A stretch of 64,000 nt of DNA from Methylophaga sp. Its GTDB lineage: Bacteria; Pseudomonadota; Gammaproteobacteria; Nitrosococcales; Methylophagaceae. The stretch lies in assembly GCA_002696735.1 (NCBI GenBank), contig NZSL01000014.1, positions 166,104 to 230,103 on the forward strand. Reading direction: 5' to 3'. The notes under the pieces were generated by a model. It did no database searches, had not been told where the DNA came from, and was given only the letters and a program-made list of their open reading frames with translations. Positions 54,666-64,000 of this stretch are shown piece after piece; position 1 is the first letter of the stretch, and each line of letters begins with the position of its first letter. The position numbers and the translations under genes were made by a program.

Positions 54666-54851
54666 TTAACCTGCGTTTGATTGATCTTTTTCAGCTTGAA
54701 TACGATCATAGATTTCTTCACGGTGAACTGTGACATCTTTTGGTGCATCTACACCGATTCTTACTTGATTACCTTTGACACCCAGTACATTTACAACAAC
54801 ATCATCACCGATGATGAGAGATTCTCCAACGCGACGTGTAAGTATTAACAT
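54666..54851 (-). CDS. csrA: Carbon storage regulator CsrA
   Basis: A 61-aa RNA-binding protein. It begins [20 protein letters not shown] and contains the [15 protein letters not shown] stretch and Arg near position 44 needed to bind GGA in mRNA. It represses or stabilises target messages in carbon and motility control. Its 225-nt leader between lysC and csrA contains a stem-loop with GGA in the loop, and AAGGGGA precedes the ATG. Confidence 0.96.
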   Translation of the reverse strand: MLILTRRVGESLIIGDDVVVNVLGVKGNQVRIGVDAPKDVTVHREEIYDRIQAEKDQSNAG

Positions 54852-54875
54852 GTTATTCCCCTTTCAGTATAAAAT

Positions 54876-54933
54876 CTGGCACCGAGGGGGAGGAGAGTGA
54901 TGACTCCTTTCGTTGAGCTAGGCCTCGTGCCAG
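54876..54933 (-). promoter_or_regulatory. Stem-loop in csrA leader
   Basis: Read on the minus strand, CTGGCACGAGG pairs with CCTCGGTGCCAG, with one bulged G. The roughly 35-nt loop carries AAAGGAGTC. CsrA binds GGA in loops, so this may be an autoregulatory site; it could also act as the lysC terminator. Confidence 0.5.
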
Positions 54934-55077
54934 TTCCGTTTATTTCCTTTTGGAAGATCTTTTGTCTTCCTTCCTCTATGACAGCGTTGGACAATAAATT
55001 ATCCGCTTATCTTTGGTGGAAAGTATATCAGGATAGTTGCACCTTATCGATAGGAAAAACTTCCTGATATCAATGGT

Positions 55078-56298
55078 TTACTTAGCTTGTTCTAGCTGGA
55101 ATGCCTTATGTAAAGCTCTCACGCCCAGTTCCAGATATTTTTCATCCACCACAACTGAGATTTTAATCTCGGAGGTGGAGATCATGCTGATGTTAATATT
55201 TTCCTGTGCCAGGGTTTCAAACATAGTACTGGCAATACCTGCATGTGAACGCATACCCACACCAACCAGTGAAATTTTTGCGATATGTTCATCGCCTGTA
55301 ACTTCACGGGCACCCATGGATTCTGAGGTTTCTTTCAGTAATTTCAACGCTGTTTGATAATCATTGCGGTGAACGGTAAAGGTGAAGTCGGTAGTGGAAT
55401 CATGACCAGTGTTTTGGATAATCATATCCACTTCGATATTTTTCTTGGCAATTGGCCCCAGAATTTTATAGGCGACACCTGGTTGATCAGGGACGCCTAA
55501 AATAGTTAGTTTTGCCTCATCGCGATTAAAGGCAATACCTGAAATAAGCGCTTGTTCCATTGAGGGTTCCTCAGAGGTAATTAATGTGCCGCCACCGTCA
55601 GTAAATGATGAAAGTACGCGTAATGGCACGTTGTATTTTCCAGCAAATTCGACCGAGCGAATCTGCAAAACTTTTGCTCCCAGGCTGGCCATCTCGAGCA
55701 TTTCTTCAAAGGTAATGTGATCCAGCCGACGTGCTTCCGGGACAACGCGTGGATCAGTGGTATATACACCATCCACGTCAGTATAAATCTGACATTCATC
55801 GGCTTTTAACGCTGCAGCCAACGCCACCGCAGTAGTATCGGAACCACCACGACCCAGCGTAGTAATATTGCCTTGCTCGTCACATCCCTGGAATCCTGCA
55901 ACGACGACAACTTTGCCATCGCTGAGATCCTGACGCATTTTTTCATCATCGATCTGCATGATGCGGGCTTTGTTATGTGCATCGTCAGTGAGGATTTTTA
56001 CTTGGGATCCGGTATAGGATTGTGCTGGCATACCCATTTGCTCAAGTGTCATGCTGAGCAGGGCAATCGTGACCTGTTCACCCGTTGACAATAGAACATC
56101 CAGTTCACGACCACGTGGATCTGGATTAATTTCTTTCGCCAAAGCCAGTAAGCGATTGGTTTCGCCGCTCATAGCGGAGACGACCACCACGATATCGTGA
56201 CCATCTTTACGATATTGAATAACTTTTTTAGCGACTTCCTGGATACGTTCTACAGAACCGACTGAAGTACCGCCGTATTTTTGTACGATAAGTGCCAT
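55078..56298 (-). CDS. lysC: Aspartate kinase
   Basis: A 406-aa kinase catalysing the first step from aspartate to lysine, threonine and methionine. The kinase domain starts [15 protein letters not shown] and includes [20 protein letters not shown]; two ACT domains occupy residues about 265-405, which bind lysine and threonine. Its start is 4 bp after the alaS stop codon, so the alaS-lysC pair is cotranscribed. Confidence 0.96.
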   Translation of the reverse strand: MALIVQKYGGTSVGSVERIQEVAKKVIQYRKDGHDIVVVVSAMSGETNRLLALAKEINPDPRGRELDVLLSTGEQVTIALLSMTLEQMGMPAQSYTGSQVKILTDDAHNKARIMQIDDEKMRQDLSDGKVVVVAGFQGCDEQGNITTLGRGGSDTTAVALAAALKADECQIYTDVDGVYTTDPRVVPEARRLDHITFEEMLEMASLGAKVLQIRSVEFAGKYNVPLRVLSSFTDGGGTLITSEEPSMEQALISGIAFNRDEAKLTILGVPDQPGVAYKILGPIAKKNIEVDMIIQNTGHDSTTDFTFTVHRNDYQTALKLLKETSESMGAREVTGDEHIAKISLVGVGMRSHAGIASTMFETLAQENINISMISTSEIKISVVVDEKYLELGVRALHKAFQLEQAK

Positions 56299-56301
56299 GA
56301 C

Positions 56302-58905
56302 TTAATTTTCCAGCTTAGATGCCACCCAGTTGGTGACGGAGTCGAGTGCGGCAGTTAATTTTTGTGGTTCGCTACCACCGCCTTGTGCCATATCTGGTCG
56401 GCCGCCACCTTTACCACCTACTTGTGCGGCGACATGCGATACCAGGTCACCGGCCCGAATTTTATCGGTCACATCTTTAGTGACACCGGCGATTAAGGTG
56501 ATTTTTTCACCTTCTACAGTTGCCAGAATAATGGCGGCACTGCCCAGTTTGTTTTTAAGTTGATCAACCGTATCACGCAGGCTTTTTACATCAGCCCCTT
56601 CAAGATCGGCGGCCAGAACTTTTATCGATCCGATTTCGGTAGCAGATGCTGCCAGATCGGATCCGGCACTGCTGGCGAGTTTGGATTTAAGAGATTCCAA
56701 TTCTTTTTCCAGCTGACGGGTGCGTTGCACCAGTTGCTGGGTTTTTTCTTCAATATTTTCCGGTTTGGCTTTGACCAGTTCGGAAATGCTGTTGAGGCGG
56801 TTTTCTGATTGTTCAATATAGTTCAGCGCTGCTTCGCCGGTGACCGCTTCAATACGGCGAACACCTGAAGCAATGCCGGTTTCATTGATGATCTTCAATA
56901 AACCGATATCCCCGGTGCGGCCAACATGAGTACCACCGCAGAGTTCAATCGAAAAGTCACCCATGCTCAGCACGCGAACTTCGTCATCATATTTCTCACC
57001 AAACAGTGCCATGGCACCGCTTTGACGCGCTTTTTCAATTGGCATCAGGCGGGTTTCAACAGCATGGTTCACACGGATGTGCTGATTAACCATTCGTTCA
57101 ATCTCGCGAAGTTGTTCAGCGGTCACCGGTTCAAAATGCGAAAAGTCGAAACGCAAACGTTGTGAATCAACTAATGAGCCTTTTTGTGTCACATGTTCAC
57201 CAAGCACATTTCGCAATGCAGCATGTAACAGATGCGTCGCAGAATGATTCAGTGCCGTTGCCTGCCGATTATATTCATCGACATGTGCAATGACCTGTTG
57301 GCCTACTTCAAAGGTACCGTCTTTACATTCGCCAATATGGGTAAAGGCTTTACCCTGTTTGCGAGTGTCTTTGACAATAAAGTGTGCACCCGCCGTATTA
57401 ATTTCACCCTGATCACCGACCTGACCACCGGATTCAGCATAAAACGGAGTGTGATCCAGAACGATAATGCCTTGCTGACCGGCATGCAGTTTGTCGACAT
57501 TTTCGCCATCAACCAGCAGGGCAGTGATCACGCCTTCATTACGCATATGATCGTAACCACAGAAAACAGTTTCACCATCAATAATAAGCGTTTCGGACAA
57601 ACCTCCACCAAACTGACTGGCGCTGCGGGCACGATTGCGTTGTGCTTCCATATGACGTTCAAAACCTGCAACATCAATCGTCAAACCACGTTCGCGGGCA
57701 ATATCGGCCGTTAAGTCAATGGGGAAACCATAGGTGTCGTACAACAGGAAAATGGTTTCACCGGGAATTTCTTTATCGCCCATTTCTTCAATAGCATGGT
57801 CCAGAATTTTCAGACCGTTATCCAGCGTATCGGCAAAACGTTCTTCTTCAATTTGCAAAGCCTGTTCGACAACTGGCTGTGCCTTAGTAAGTTCTGGAAA
57901 TGCTTCGCCCATTTCATCGACTAAGGGTTGTACCAGTTTGTAGAAAAAGGCTTCTTTTAACCCCAGTTTGTGCCCATGACGAATGGCGCGGCGGATAATA
58001 CGACGCAGTACATAACCACGCCCTTCATTTGAAGGTTGAACGCCGTCGGTGATCATAAAGGCACATGAGCGGATATGGTCAGCGATAACACGTAGGGAAG
58101 TATTGCTGGAATCGGTAGTGCCCGACAGTTTTTGAATCGCTTTAATCAGATTCTGAAACAGATCGATGTCGTAATTATTATGTTTGTGCTGCAACACGGC
58201 TGCCAGACGTTCAAGGCCCATGCCAGTATCAACTGAAGGTTTTGGCAGTGGGGTTAGCGTGCCATCTGCAGAGCGGTCAAACTGCATGAAGACCAGATTC
58301 CAGATTTCGATATAACGATCGCCATCTTCTTCCGGTGTGCCGGGTGGGCCGCCGGCCACTTCGGGACCATGGTCATAAAATATTTCAGAGCAGGGGCCAC
58401 AGGGGCCGGTATCGCCCATTGACCAGAAGTTATCTTTGGCGCCAATGCGGGAGAATCTGGAAGCATCAACACCGATTTCTTTTAACCAGATATCCGCTGC
58501 TTCATCATCTTCTTCAAAGACGGTGATCCATAATTTGTCGGCTGGCAATTGCAGTGTTTCGGTCAGAAATTCCCAGGCGTATTGAATTGCTTCACGTTTG
58601 AAATAATCACCAAAGCTGAAGTTACCCAGCATTTCAAAGAACGTATGGTGGCGGGCAGTGTAGCCAACGTTTTCCAGATCATTATGTTTACCCCCGGCAC
58701 GGACGCAACGCTGGGTGGTTGTGGCTCGCGTGTATTTTCGGGTTTCCTGACCGAGAAAGACTTCTTTAAACTGAACCATGCCGGCATTGGTAAACAACAA
58801 TGTCGGATCATTGGCTGGAATTAATGGACTGCTGGAAACAACTTCATGACCTTTGTCAGCAAAGAAGTCCAGAAACAATTTGCGTAAATCAGCGCTCGTT
58901 TTCAT
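56302..58905 (-). CDS. alaS: Alanyl-tRNA synthetase
   Basis: An 867-aa class II synthetase. The aminoacylation domain (1-240) starts with [20 protein letters not shown]. The editing domain carries [11 protein letters not shown] and [11 protein letters not shown], which bind zinc, and the C-terminal part (about 700-867) holds the coiled coil and the Gly-rich [15 protein letters not shown]. Overlaps the recX end by 17 bp. Confidence 0.97.
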   Translation of the reverse strand: MKTSADLRKLFLDFFADKGHEVVSSSPLIPANDPTLLFTNAGMVQFKEVFLGQETRKYTRATTTQRCVRAGGKHNDLENVGYTARHHTFFEMLGNFSFGDYFKREAIQYAWEFLTETLQLPADKLWITVFEEDDEAADIWLKEIGVDASRFSRIGAKDNFWSMGDTGPCGPCSEIFYDHGPEVAGGPPGTPEEDGDRYIEIWNLVFMQFDRSADGTLTPLPKPSVDTGMGLERLAAVLQHKHNNYDIDLFQNLIKAIQKLSGTTDSSNTSLRVIADHIRSCAFMITDGVQPSNEGRGYVLRRIIRRAIRHGHKLGLKEAFFYKLVQPLVDEMGEAFPELTKAQPVVEQALQIEEERFADTLDNGLKILDHAIEEMGDKEIPGETIFLLYDTYGFPIDLTADIARERGLTIDVAGFERHMEAQRNRARSASQFGGGLSETLIIDGETVFCGYDHMRNEGVITALLVDGENVDKLHAGQQGIIVLDHTPFYAESGGQVGDQGEINTAGAHFIVKDTRKQGKAFTHIGECKDGTFEVGQQVIAHVDEYNRQATALNHSATHLLHAALRNVLGEHVTQKGSLVDSQRLRFDFSHFEPVTAEQLREIERMVNQHIRVNHAVETRLMPIEKARQSGAMALFGEKYDDEVRVLSMGDFSIELCGGTHVGRTGDIGLLKIINETGIASGVRRIEAVTGEAALNYIEQSENRLNSISELVKAKPENIEEKTQQLVQRTRQLEKELESLKSKLASSAGSDLAASATEIGSIKVLAADLEGADVKSLRDTVDQLKNKLGSAAIILATVEGEKITLIAGVTKDVTDKIRAGDLVSHVAAQVGGKGGGRPDMAQGGGSEPQKLTAALDSVTNWVASKLEN

Positions 58906-59344
58906 TAGTCAGTTTAAAACTTTCCGTTATTTGTTCATGAGTAAAGCCCCGATATTGTAAAAACCGCATTTGTTTGGCACGGTCTTTAAAATCATCGGGG
59001 CTCTGCTCGCCAAAACGCTTGCATCGTACTTCGATGGCAAGCGCAAACCAATCAGTTTCTGCCTGTTGCATGGTGGCGTTAATCAGCTCATCCGCCACGC
59101 CTTTCTGTTTCATTTCCTGCCGAATTCGTAGTTCACCATATCCGCGAAGAGCACGAGATCGGATAAACGCTTCGGCAAAACGTTCATCATTTTGCAGGCC
59201 GCTATGTTGCAGCTTTTCTAAAGCGGCATGAATTTTATCTGTTTCATGACCGGCTTGTTGAAGTTTTTGCTGTAACTCTGCAGCGCTATGTTCTCGTCTG
59301 GCTAAATAGCCAATGGCTTGTTCGGTTGCAGAGCGGGATTTCAC
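58889..59344 (-). CDS. recX: RecA regulator RecX
   Basis: A 151-aa protein with three triple-helix repeats ([20 protein letters not shown], then [20 protein letters not shown]). It blocks extension of RecA filaments. It starts with GTG and overlaps the recA stop by four bases (GTGA) and the alaS start by 17, so recA-recX-alaS is a coupled unit. Confidence 0.95.
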   Translation of the reverse strand: MKSRSATEQAIGYLARREHSAAELQQKLQQAGHETDKIHAALEKLQHSGLQNDERFAEAFIRSRALRGYGELRIRQEMKQKGVADELINATMQQAETDWFALAIEVRCKRFGEQSPDDFKDRAKQMRFLQYRGFTHEQITESFKLTNENER

Positions 59345-60381
59345 GCGTCGATTTCATCATCCACGGGTGTTTCAGCACTTACCTTGATGTTCTTTGGCAA
59401 CATCACGGCACGGATCTTAGCTTCAATATCTTTGGCCATTTCAGGATGTTCTTTCAGATAAATACGTACGTTATCTTTACCCTGGCCAATGCGGTTACCA
59501 TCGTAGCTATACCATGCACCGGATTTTTCGACGATATTTTCGCTGACACCCAAATCAATTAATTCGCCTTCGCGGGAAATACCTTCGCCGTAAAGAATAT
59601 CGAATTCGACCTGTTTAAATGGTGGAGCGACTTTATTTTTAACCACCTTGACGCGGGTTTCGTTGCCAAGGATTTCATCACCTTTTTTGATGGCACCAAT
59701 ACGACGAATATCCAGACGAACAGAAGCATAGAATTTAAGCGCGTTACCGCCGGTAGTTGTTTCCGGGTTACCAAACATGACACCGATTTTCATACGGATT
59801 TGGTTAATGAAGATAACCAGCGTATTTGAGCGTTTGATATTGGCAGTTAATTTACGTAAAGCCTGAGACATTAAACGTGCCTGCAGACCCATGTGACTGT
59901 CACCCATATCACCTTCGATTTCAGCTTTAGGTGTTAATGCTGCGACCGAGTCGACAACCACAATATCAACGGCGCCTGAACGCACCAGCATATCGGTGAT
60001 TTCCAGGGCTTGTTCACCGGTATCGGGTTGTGAGACCAGCAAATCGTCAATGTTGACGCCCAGTTTTTCAGCATAAAGCGGATCAAGTGCATGTTCGGCA
60101 TCAACAAACGCAGCGGTGCCACCCAGTTTTTGCATTTCAGCGATGGCATGCAAAGTCAGCGTTGTTTTACCTGAAGATTCCGGGCCGTAGATTTCAACAA
60201 CACGTCCACGCGGCAGACCGCCGATGCCCAGTGCAACGTCTAACCCGATTGAGCCCGTTGAGACCGCATCAATATCACGGTGGGCAGTTCCATCGCCCAA
60301 ACGCATGACTGCACCTTTGCCAAATTGTTTTTCGATTTGACCTAAGGCTGCGCCAAGCGCTTTCTTCTTGTTTTCATCCAT
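59341..60381 (-). CDS. recA: Recombinase RecA
   Basis: A 346-aa recombinase. Walker [10 protein letters not shown] is at residues 66-74; loops L1 and L2 ([35 protein letters not shown]) bind DNA. It forms filaments on single-stranded DNA and activates LexA self-cleavage. The 120-bp upstream region has a GATAAT-type -10 but no palindromic CTGT-N8-ACAG LexA box that I can see. Confidence 0.97.
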   Translation of the reverse strand: MDENKKKALGAALGQIEKQFGKGAVMRLGDGTAHRDIDAVSTGSIGLDVALGIGGLPRGRVVEIYGPESSGKTTLTLHAIAEMQKLGGTAAFVDAEHALDPLYAEKLGVNIDDLLVSQPDTGEQALEITDMLVRSGAVDIVVVDSVAALTPKAEIEGDMGDSHMGLQARLMSQALRKLTANIKRSNTLVIFINQIRMKIGVMFGNPETTTGGNALKFYASVRLDIRRIGAIKKGDEILGNETRVKVVKNKVAPPFKQVEFDILYGEGISREGELIDLGVSENIVEKSGAWYSYDGNRIGQGKDNVRIYLKEHPEMAKDIEAKIRAVMLPKNIKVSAETPVDDEIDA

Positions 60382-60501
60382 TTGGTGTGCCCTTTAGCTG
60401 ATATCAGAAAACTATGGATTATCACACAGATAGCCATGTCTCACCAGCGTCGATTACGGTTTCAAACAGGCATTTAGTGGATATTAATTTTGTATTTGAG
60501 C

Positions 60502-61014
60502 TCAGGCGTAATATTCGGTGGAAGCTAATTTTTTCACCAGGCCATCCAGTGCGATAAATACTGCCTGGCGGCGAATGAATTCGCGATTGCCGCGCAGATG
60601 AAAAGTATTACAAAACACACTTTGTTTATCTGCCCAGGCAAAGCAGACGGTACCCACTGGTTTTTCAACTGAACCGCCATCTGGTCCAGCAATGCCACTA
60701 ATTGCGACGGATATATCTGCGTTAAAATTTTGGATGGCTCCAGAGGCCATCTCAATGACGGTTTGCTCGCTGACGGCACCATATTTTTCGAGCGTGCTGA
60801 GTTGAACATCAAGATGCTGTTGTTTGATTTGGTTACTGTAGCTGACGATGCCACCTTCAAACCAGCCTGAGCTGCCAGCCAGATCAGTACAACATTTCGC
60901 CAGCCAGCCACCGGTGCACGATTCGGCAGTGACTAAACGCAAGCCTTTCGATTGAAGCGCTTGTGCCAGTTGCTGGGTAAGCTGATAAAGTGTTGCGTCA
61001 GAATAATCTTGCAT
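60502..61014 (-). CDS. pncC: Nicotinamide-nucleotide amidohydrolase (CinA C-terminal domain)
   Basis: A 170-aa deamidase of nicotinamide mononucleotide. It starts with LRLVTAESCTGGWLAKCCTD and continues with GIAGPDGGSVEKPVGTVCFA, both diagnostic of the PncC/CinA-C fold. It acts in NAD recycling; only the C-terminal domain of full CinA is present, which is normal in this group. Its start is 16 bp from the divergent mutS start. Confidence 0.95.
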   Translation of the reverse strand: MQDYSDATLYQLTQQLAQALQSKGLRLVTAESCTGGWLAKCCTDLAGSSGWFEGGIVSYSNQIKQQHLDVQLSTLEKYGAVSEQTVIEMASGAIQNFNADISVAISGIAGPDGGSVEKPVGTVCFAWADKQSVFCNTFHLRGNREFIRRQAVFIALDGLVKKLASTEYYA

Positions 61015-61030
61015 ACGCTAAACTATAAAA

Positions 61031-63580
61031 ATGACCGAAAAAACCAATCATACGCCAATGATGCAGCAATATCTGCGTATCAAGGCCGAGCATCCAGAAT
61101 TATTATTGTTTTATCGAATGGGCGACTTTTATGAGTTGTTTTTTGATGATGCGCATAAAGCTGCCGAGTTATTGGATATTACGTTGACAGCACGCGGTAA
61201 TAGTAATGGTGCGCCGATTCCGATGGCGGGTGTGCCATATCATGCGGCTGAAGGTTATCTGGCCAGATTGCTAAAAGGTGGAGTGGCTGTAGCCATTTGT
61301 GAGCAGATTGGTGATCCGGCAACCAGCAAGGGCCCGGTAGAACGGAAAGTAGTACGGGTGTTAACTCCTGGCACCTTAACCGATGAGGCTTTACTCGACA
61401 GTAAACAAGAGAATCTGCTGGTTGCGATTGCCCGGCAAAAGGATCAATACGGTTTAGCCATAGCCGAAATCAGCAGTGGCCGTTTTGATGTATGTCAGCA
61501 TCAATCGCTAGCGGATTTGTTAGCGGATTTAGCCCGATTACAGCCTGCAGAAATTCTGATTGATGACAGTCATGGCGACACCTTAAATAGCTATAACAAA
61601 CAATTGAAGTTTGTTCCGGAATGGCATTTTGGCCTGGATGCGGCGCGGCGTCGTTTATGTGAGCACTTTGGGACCACCGATTTAAAAGGCTTTGGCTGTG
61701 ATGATTTACCGCTGGCCATTATGGCGGCAGGTTGTTTACTTAATTACGCCCAGCAAACCCATCGCACAGCGCTGCCGCAGTTACGCAAGATAAGTGTTGA
61801 AACACCGGCCGACAGTATTCGTATTGATCCACAATCAAGACGCAATCTGGAACTGGAACAAAACCTGTCAGGTGGCCGGGAAAATACTCTATTGTCGGTA
61901 CTTGATAATACCGTTACGCCGATGGGCACACGCTTACTGCGACGCTGGTTGTTACAACCGAAACGAGATTTAACTACCTTGCAACAGCGTCAGGGGGCGA
62001 TTGGCAACCTTATTGAGCAGGATATCATTGCTACCATTCAAACCCTGTTAAAACCGCTAGGCGATATTGAACGTATCGTTACCCGAGTAGCACTAAGTAG
62101 TGCCAGACCACGTGACTTTGTGCAGTTACGTCGCATGTTGACTGCTCTGCCAAATCTGCATCAATCTTTATCGGCTACTCAAACCAGATTGCTGAAGCAG
62201 ATCGATCGCGAATTGGGGACTTTTCCGGAATTACTTGAGCTATTGAATAGAGCCATTATTGAAGAACCGCCAGTGTTGATTCGAGATGGCGGGGTGATTG
62301 CCGAAGGCTATCATGCGGAACTGGATCGGTTACGTAATCTGCATCTGAATGCCAATGATTTTTTACGTGAACTGGAGCAGCGTGAGCGTGAACGCACCGG
62401 TGTCAGCACCTTAAAAGTCGGCTATAACAAAGTGCATGGCTTTTTTATCGAAATCAGCCGAGCCCACAATATTCAGTTACCGGCTGATTATCAGCGTCGG
62501 CAAACGCTGAAAAATGCTGAACGCTATATTACTGCCGAGCTGAAGAGCCATGAGGATCAGGTACTCAGCGCCAGCGAAAAAGCATTGGCATTGGAAAAAT
62601 CATTATACGAAGAGCTTTTTAAACTGATTCATCCGGAGCTTGCCGCATTGACCCATTGTGCTGCGGCTCTGGCAGAACTTGATGTTTTGACCAATCTGGC
62701 TGAGCGGGCGCAAACGCTTAATTATGTCGCGCCGCAGTTAACTGCAGAGCAGGGCTTATCGATTCAGGCGGGCAGACATCCGGTTGTCGAAGCCGTTCAG
62801 AAAACGCATTTCTGTCCCAATGACTTGCAGTTAAATGAACAGTCAATGCTGGTGATTACCGGCCCCAATATGGGTGGTAAATCCACCTATATGCGGCAGA
62901 CAGCATTAATTGTGATTATGGCGTATATGGGCAGCTATGTTCCTGCTGATTCGGCTGTTATCGGCCCGATAGATCAGATATTTACCCGAATTGGTGCCAG
63001 TGATGATTTGGCGTCGGGTCGCTCTACTTTTATGGTGGAGATGAATGAAGCAGCAAATATACTGAATAATGCTTCAGCGCAAAGCCTGGTATTAATGGAT
63101 GAAGTAGGGCGAGGTACCAGTACCTTTGATGGCTTGGCACTGGCCTGGAGCTGTGCCGAAAAACTGGTGCGTGATATTGGGGCGTATACCTTATTTGCTA
63201 CGCATTATTTTGAAATGACTCAGCTGCCAGGATTATATGACAAAGCCTGCAATGTGCATCTTGATGCGATTGAACATGGCGACAAGATTGTGTTTTTGCA
63301 TCAATTAAAACCGGGGGCAGCCAATCAGAGTTACGGTTTGCAGGTGGCGCAGCTGGCAGGGGTGCCAAACGATGTGATTCAGGCGGCGAAACATAAATTA
63401 GCCGCTTTGGAAACTCAACGTACCGTTGGTTCAAATTTGCAGGAACAACCGCCGCAACAGGATTTATTTGCTCAGCCAGATAATTTGGCCTTGATAAATA
63501 AAATCGAGCAAATCAATCCTGATGAATTAACGCCCAAAGCGGCTTTGGAATTGCTTTACGAGCTGAAAAAACTTATCTAA
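61031..63580 (+). CDS. mutS: DNA mismatch repair protein MutS
   Basis: An 849-aa mismatch-recognition ATPase. The mismatch-binding N-terminus holds GDFYELF (the Phe-X-Glu reader); the Walker [10 protein letters not shown] is at residues 611-619. Walker B is in [13 protein letters not shown]. The C-terminal part carries the dimer region and clamp-related tail. The start ATG has no obvious Shine-Dalgarno and lies only 16 bp from the pncC start. A related frame in E. coli starts at the same HTPMMQQY segment, so I keep it. Confidence 0.97.
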   Translation: MTEKTNHTPMMQQYLRIKAEHPELLLFYRMGDFYELFFDDAHKAAELLDITLTARGNSNGAPIPMAGVPYHAAEGYLARLLKGGVAVAICEQIGDPATSKGPVERKVVRVLTPGTLTDEALLDSKQENLLVAIARQKDQYGLAIAEISSGRFDVCQHQSLADLLADLARLQPAEILIDDSHGDTLNSYNKQLKFVPEWHFGLDAARRRLCEHFGTTDLKGFGCDDLPLAIMAAGCLLNYAQQTHRTALPQLRKISVETPADSIRIDPQSRRNLELEQNLSGGRENTLLSVLDNTVTPMGTRLLRRWLLQPKRDLTTLQQRQGAIGNLIEQDIIATIQTLLKPLGDIERIVTRVALSSARPRDFVQLRRMLTALPNLHQSLSATQTRLLKQIDRELGTFPELLELLNRAIIEEPPVLIRDGGVIAEGYHAELDRLRNLHLNANDFLRELEQRERERTGVSTLKVGYNKVHGFFIEISRAHNIQLPADYQRRQTLKNAERYITAELKSHEDQVLSASEKALALEKSLYEELFKLIHPELAALTHCAAALAELDVLTNLAERAQTLNYVAPQLTAEQGLSIQAGRHPVVEAVQKTHFCPNDLQLNEQSMLVITGPNMGGKSTYMRQTALIVIMAYMGSYVPADSAVIGPIDQIFTRIGASDDLASGRSTFMVEMNEAANILNNASAQSLVLMDEVGRGTSTFDGLALAWSCAEKLVRDIGAYTLFATHYFEMTQLPGLYDKACNVHLDAIEHGDKIVFLHQLKPGAANQSYGLQVAQLAGVPNDVIQAAKHKLAALETQRTVGSNLQEQPPQQDLFAQPDNLALINKIEQINPDELTPKAALELLYELKKLI

Positions 63581-63594
63581 ATGATGTCGCTCAG

Positions 63595-63870
63595 TTAATG
63601 TAACTGGCCGGTGCGTTCACGGTGCAATAACAAATCATTGGTCGGCGGCATTTGTACATGGAAACCCTGTGTTTCCAGATTATGAATGACTTTATTGACA
63701 TCTTCACGGGCCAGTTTGCGATCTGGGCTCAGCTCCAGTTCCATCACAAATATTGGTTCGTTGCCCATTGAACCATAGAGGCTTGGTGGCACTTCTGAAA
63801 AGTCATCTTTCTTGCTGAGATAAAGATATAACTCTTCTTTTTTACGGCTTTTGTAGATATAGGTTTTCAT
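63595..63870 (-). CDS. ycgL: YcgL-domain protein
   Basis: A 91-aa small conserved protein of the YcgL family. The strong segments are YIYKSRKKEELYLYLSKKDD and LAREDVNKVIHNLETQGFHV, then QMPPTNDLLLH. Its function is unknown. Convergent with mutS, 14 bp between the stop codons. Confidence 0.88.
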   Translation of the reverse strand: MKTYIYKSRKKEELYLYLSKKDDFSEVPPSLYGSMGNEPIFVMELELSPDRKLAREDVNKVIHNLETQGFHVQMPPTNDLLLHRERTGQLH

Positions 63871-63884
63871 AACACAACTCTGAT

Positions 63885-64000
63885 TTACGAAATCGGGGGA
63901 TGGTAGATGATCTGTACAACCGTTCCGGCCGGATCATAACAATAGAAACTACGCGCTCCATCACGATGGGTACGTGGTGGCTGACGCATTGGAACCGCAT
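63885..64000 (-). CDS. VOC/glyoxalase-like protein, C-terminal end only
   Basis: The last 37 codons of a gene that begins beyond the window. The peptide ends DGARSFYCYDPAGTVVQIIY followed by HPPIS. The pattern of an R-S/F-Y-C-Y-DPAG-N/T-x-V-Q strand is typical of vicinal oxygen chelate proteins (glyoxalase/dioxygenase superfamily). Upstream of ycgL in the same direction, 14 bp apart. Confidence 0.65.
   Translation of the reverse strand, partial: AVPMRQPPRTHRDGARSFYCYDPAGTVVQIIYHPPIS

Noticed and set aside
60382-60500. Possible LexA half-site CTGTTTGA upstream of recA
   Set aside because: No matching ACAG half at the right distance.
1-64000. CRISPR arrays, prophage structural genes, rRNA, conjugation genes
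   Set aside because: No regularly spaced direct repeats, no capsid, tail or transfer genes and no rRNA sequence seen on either strand.

Overview
The window looks like a chromosomal segment of a gammaproteobacterium of marine or methylotroph type. I lean towards a Methylophaga-like member of the Piscirickettsiaceae/Thiotrichales, but this is inference from gene content and overall protein character; nothing in the sequence fixes the genus. Supporting points are the core order mutS / pncC-recA-recX-alaS-lysC-csrA-tRNA-Ser-tRNA-Arg, a Na+-pumping oxaloacetate decarboxylase (oadGAB), an RNase J-like protein and a moderate GC content.

Region by region. 0.4-8.9 kb: a pyridoxamine-oxidase-like flavoprotein, a LysR regulator divergent from azoR-pirin, a DUF305 membrane protein, marC, a K+/H+ antiporter and an Old Yellow Enzyme reductase. 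9.0-10.5 kb: an alkylation repair pair (Ada-type methyltransferase and alkB) separated by a complete MITE. 10.5-13.4 kb: an arsenic operon arsR-arsC-acr3-gapdh. 14.4-17.7 kb: oadGAB. 18.2-20.9 kb: RNase J-like protein and a patatin. 21.1-27.2 kb: a four-gene oligopeptide ABC importer. 27.3-33.0 kb: a periplasmic glutathione peroxidase, a diguanylate cyclase, CBS, ferritin-like and flavodoxin-like stress proteins, and an ion channel. 33.6-42.4 kb: a complete TonB uptake regulon (FecI-type sigma, FecR, a 1177-aa receptor, a pseudopilin-like protein, exbB, exbD, tonB). Two nearly identical 39-bp promoters precede the receptor and the exbB operon.

42.6-54.4 kb is accessory DNA next to tRNA-Arg. 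A complete small integrative element of about 6.4 kb lies between two identical 54-bp att repeats (47989-48042 and 54375-54428, the second overlapping the 3' end of tRNA-Arg). It carries a HEPN-like protein, an OLD-type ATPase/TOPRIM nuclease with an unrecognised 264-aa partner, a Rep protein, an excisionase and a tyrosine integrase. Directly to its left is the relic of a second element: a paralogous HEPN-like gene, a 1141-aa KAP-family NTPase, and a broken 3' fragment of the same integrase. The two elements thus share a HEPN gene and an integrase but carry different large NTPases, which looks like a defence-cargo slot on an integrating, possibly replicating backbone.

A family of short palindromic-ended repeats (MITEs, about 265 bp when complete, roughly 30-bp terminal inverted repeats, TA at the edges of the best copy) is scattered through the first 21 kb. 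One copy supplies the start codon of a small gene; another provides the stop codon of the methyltransferase gene and abuts the alkB start codon.
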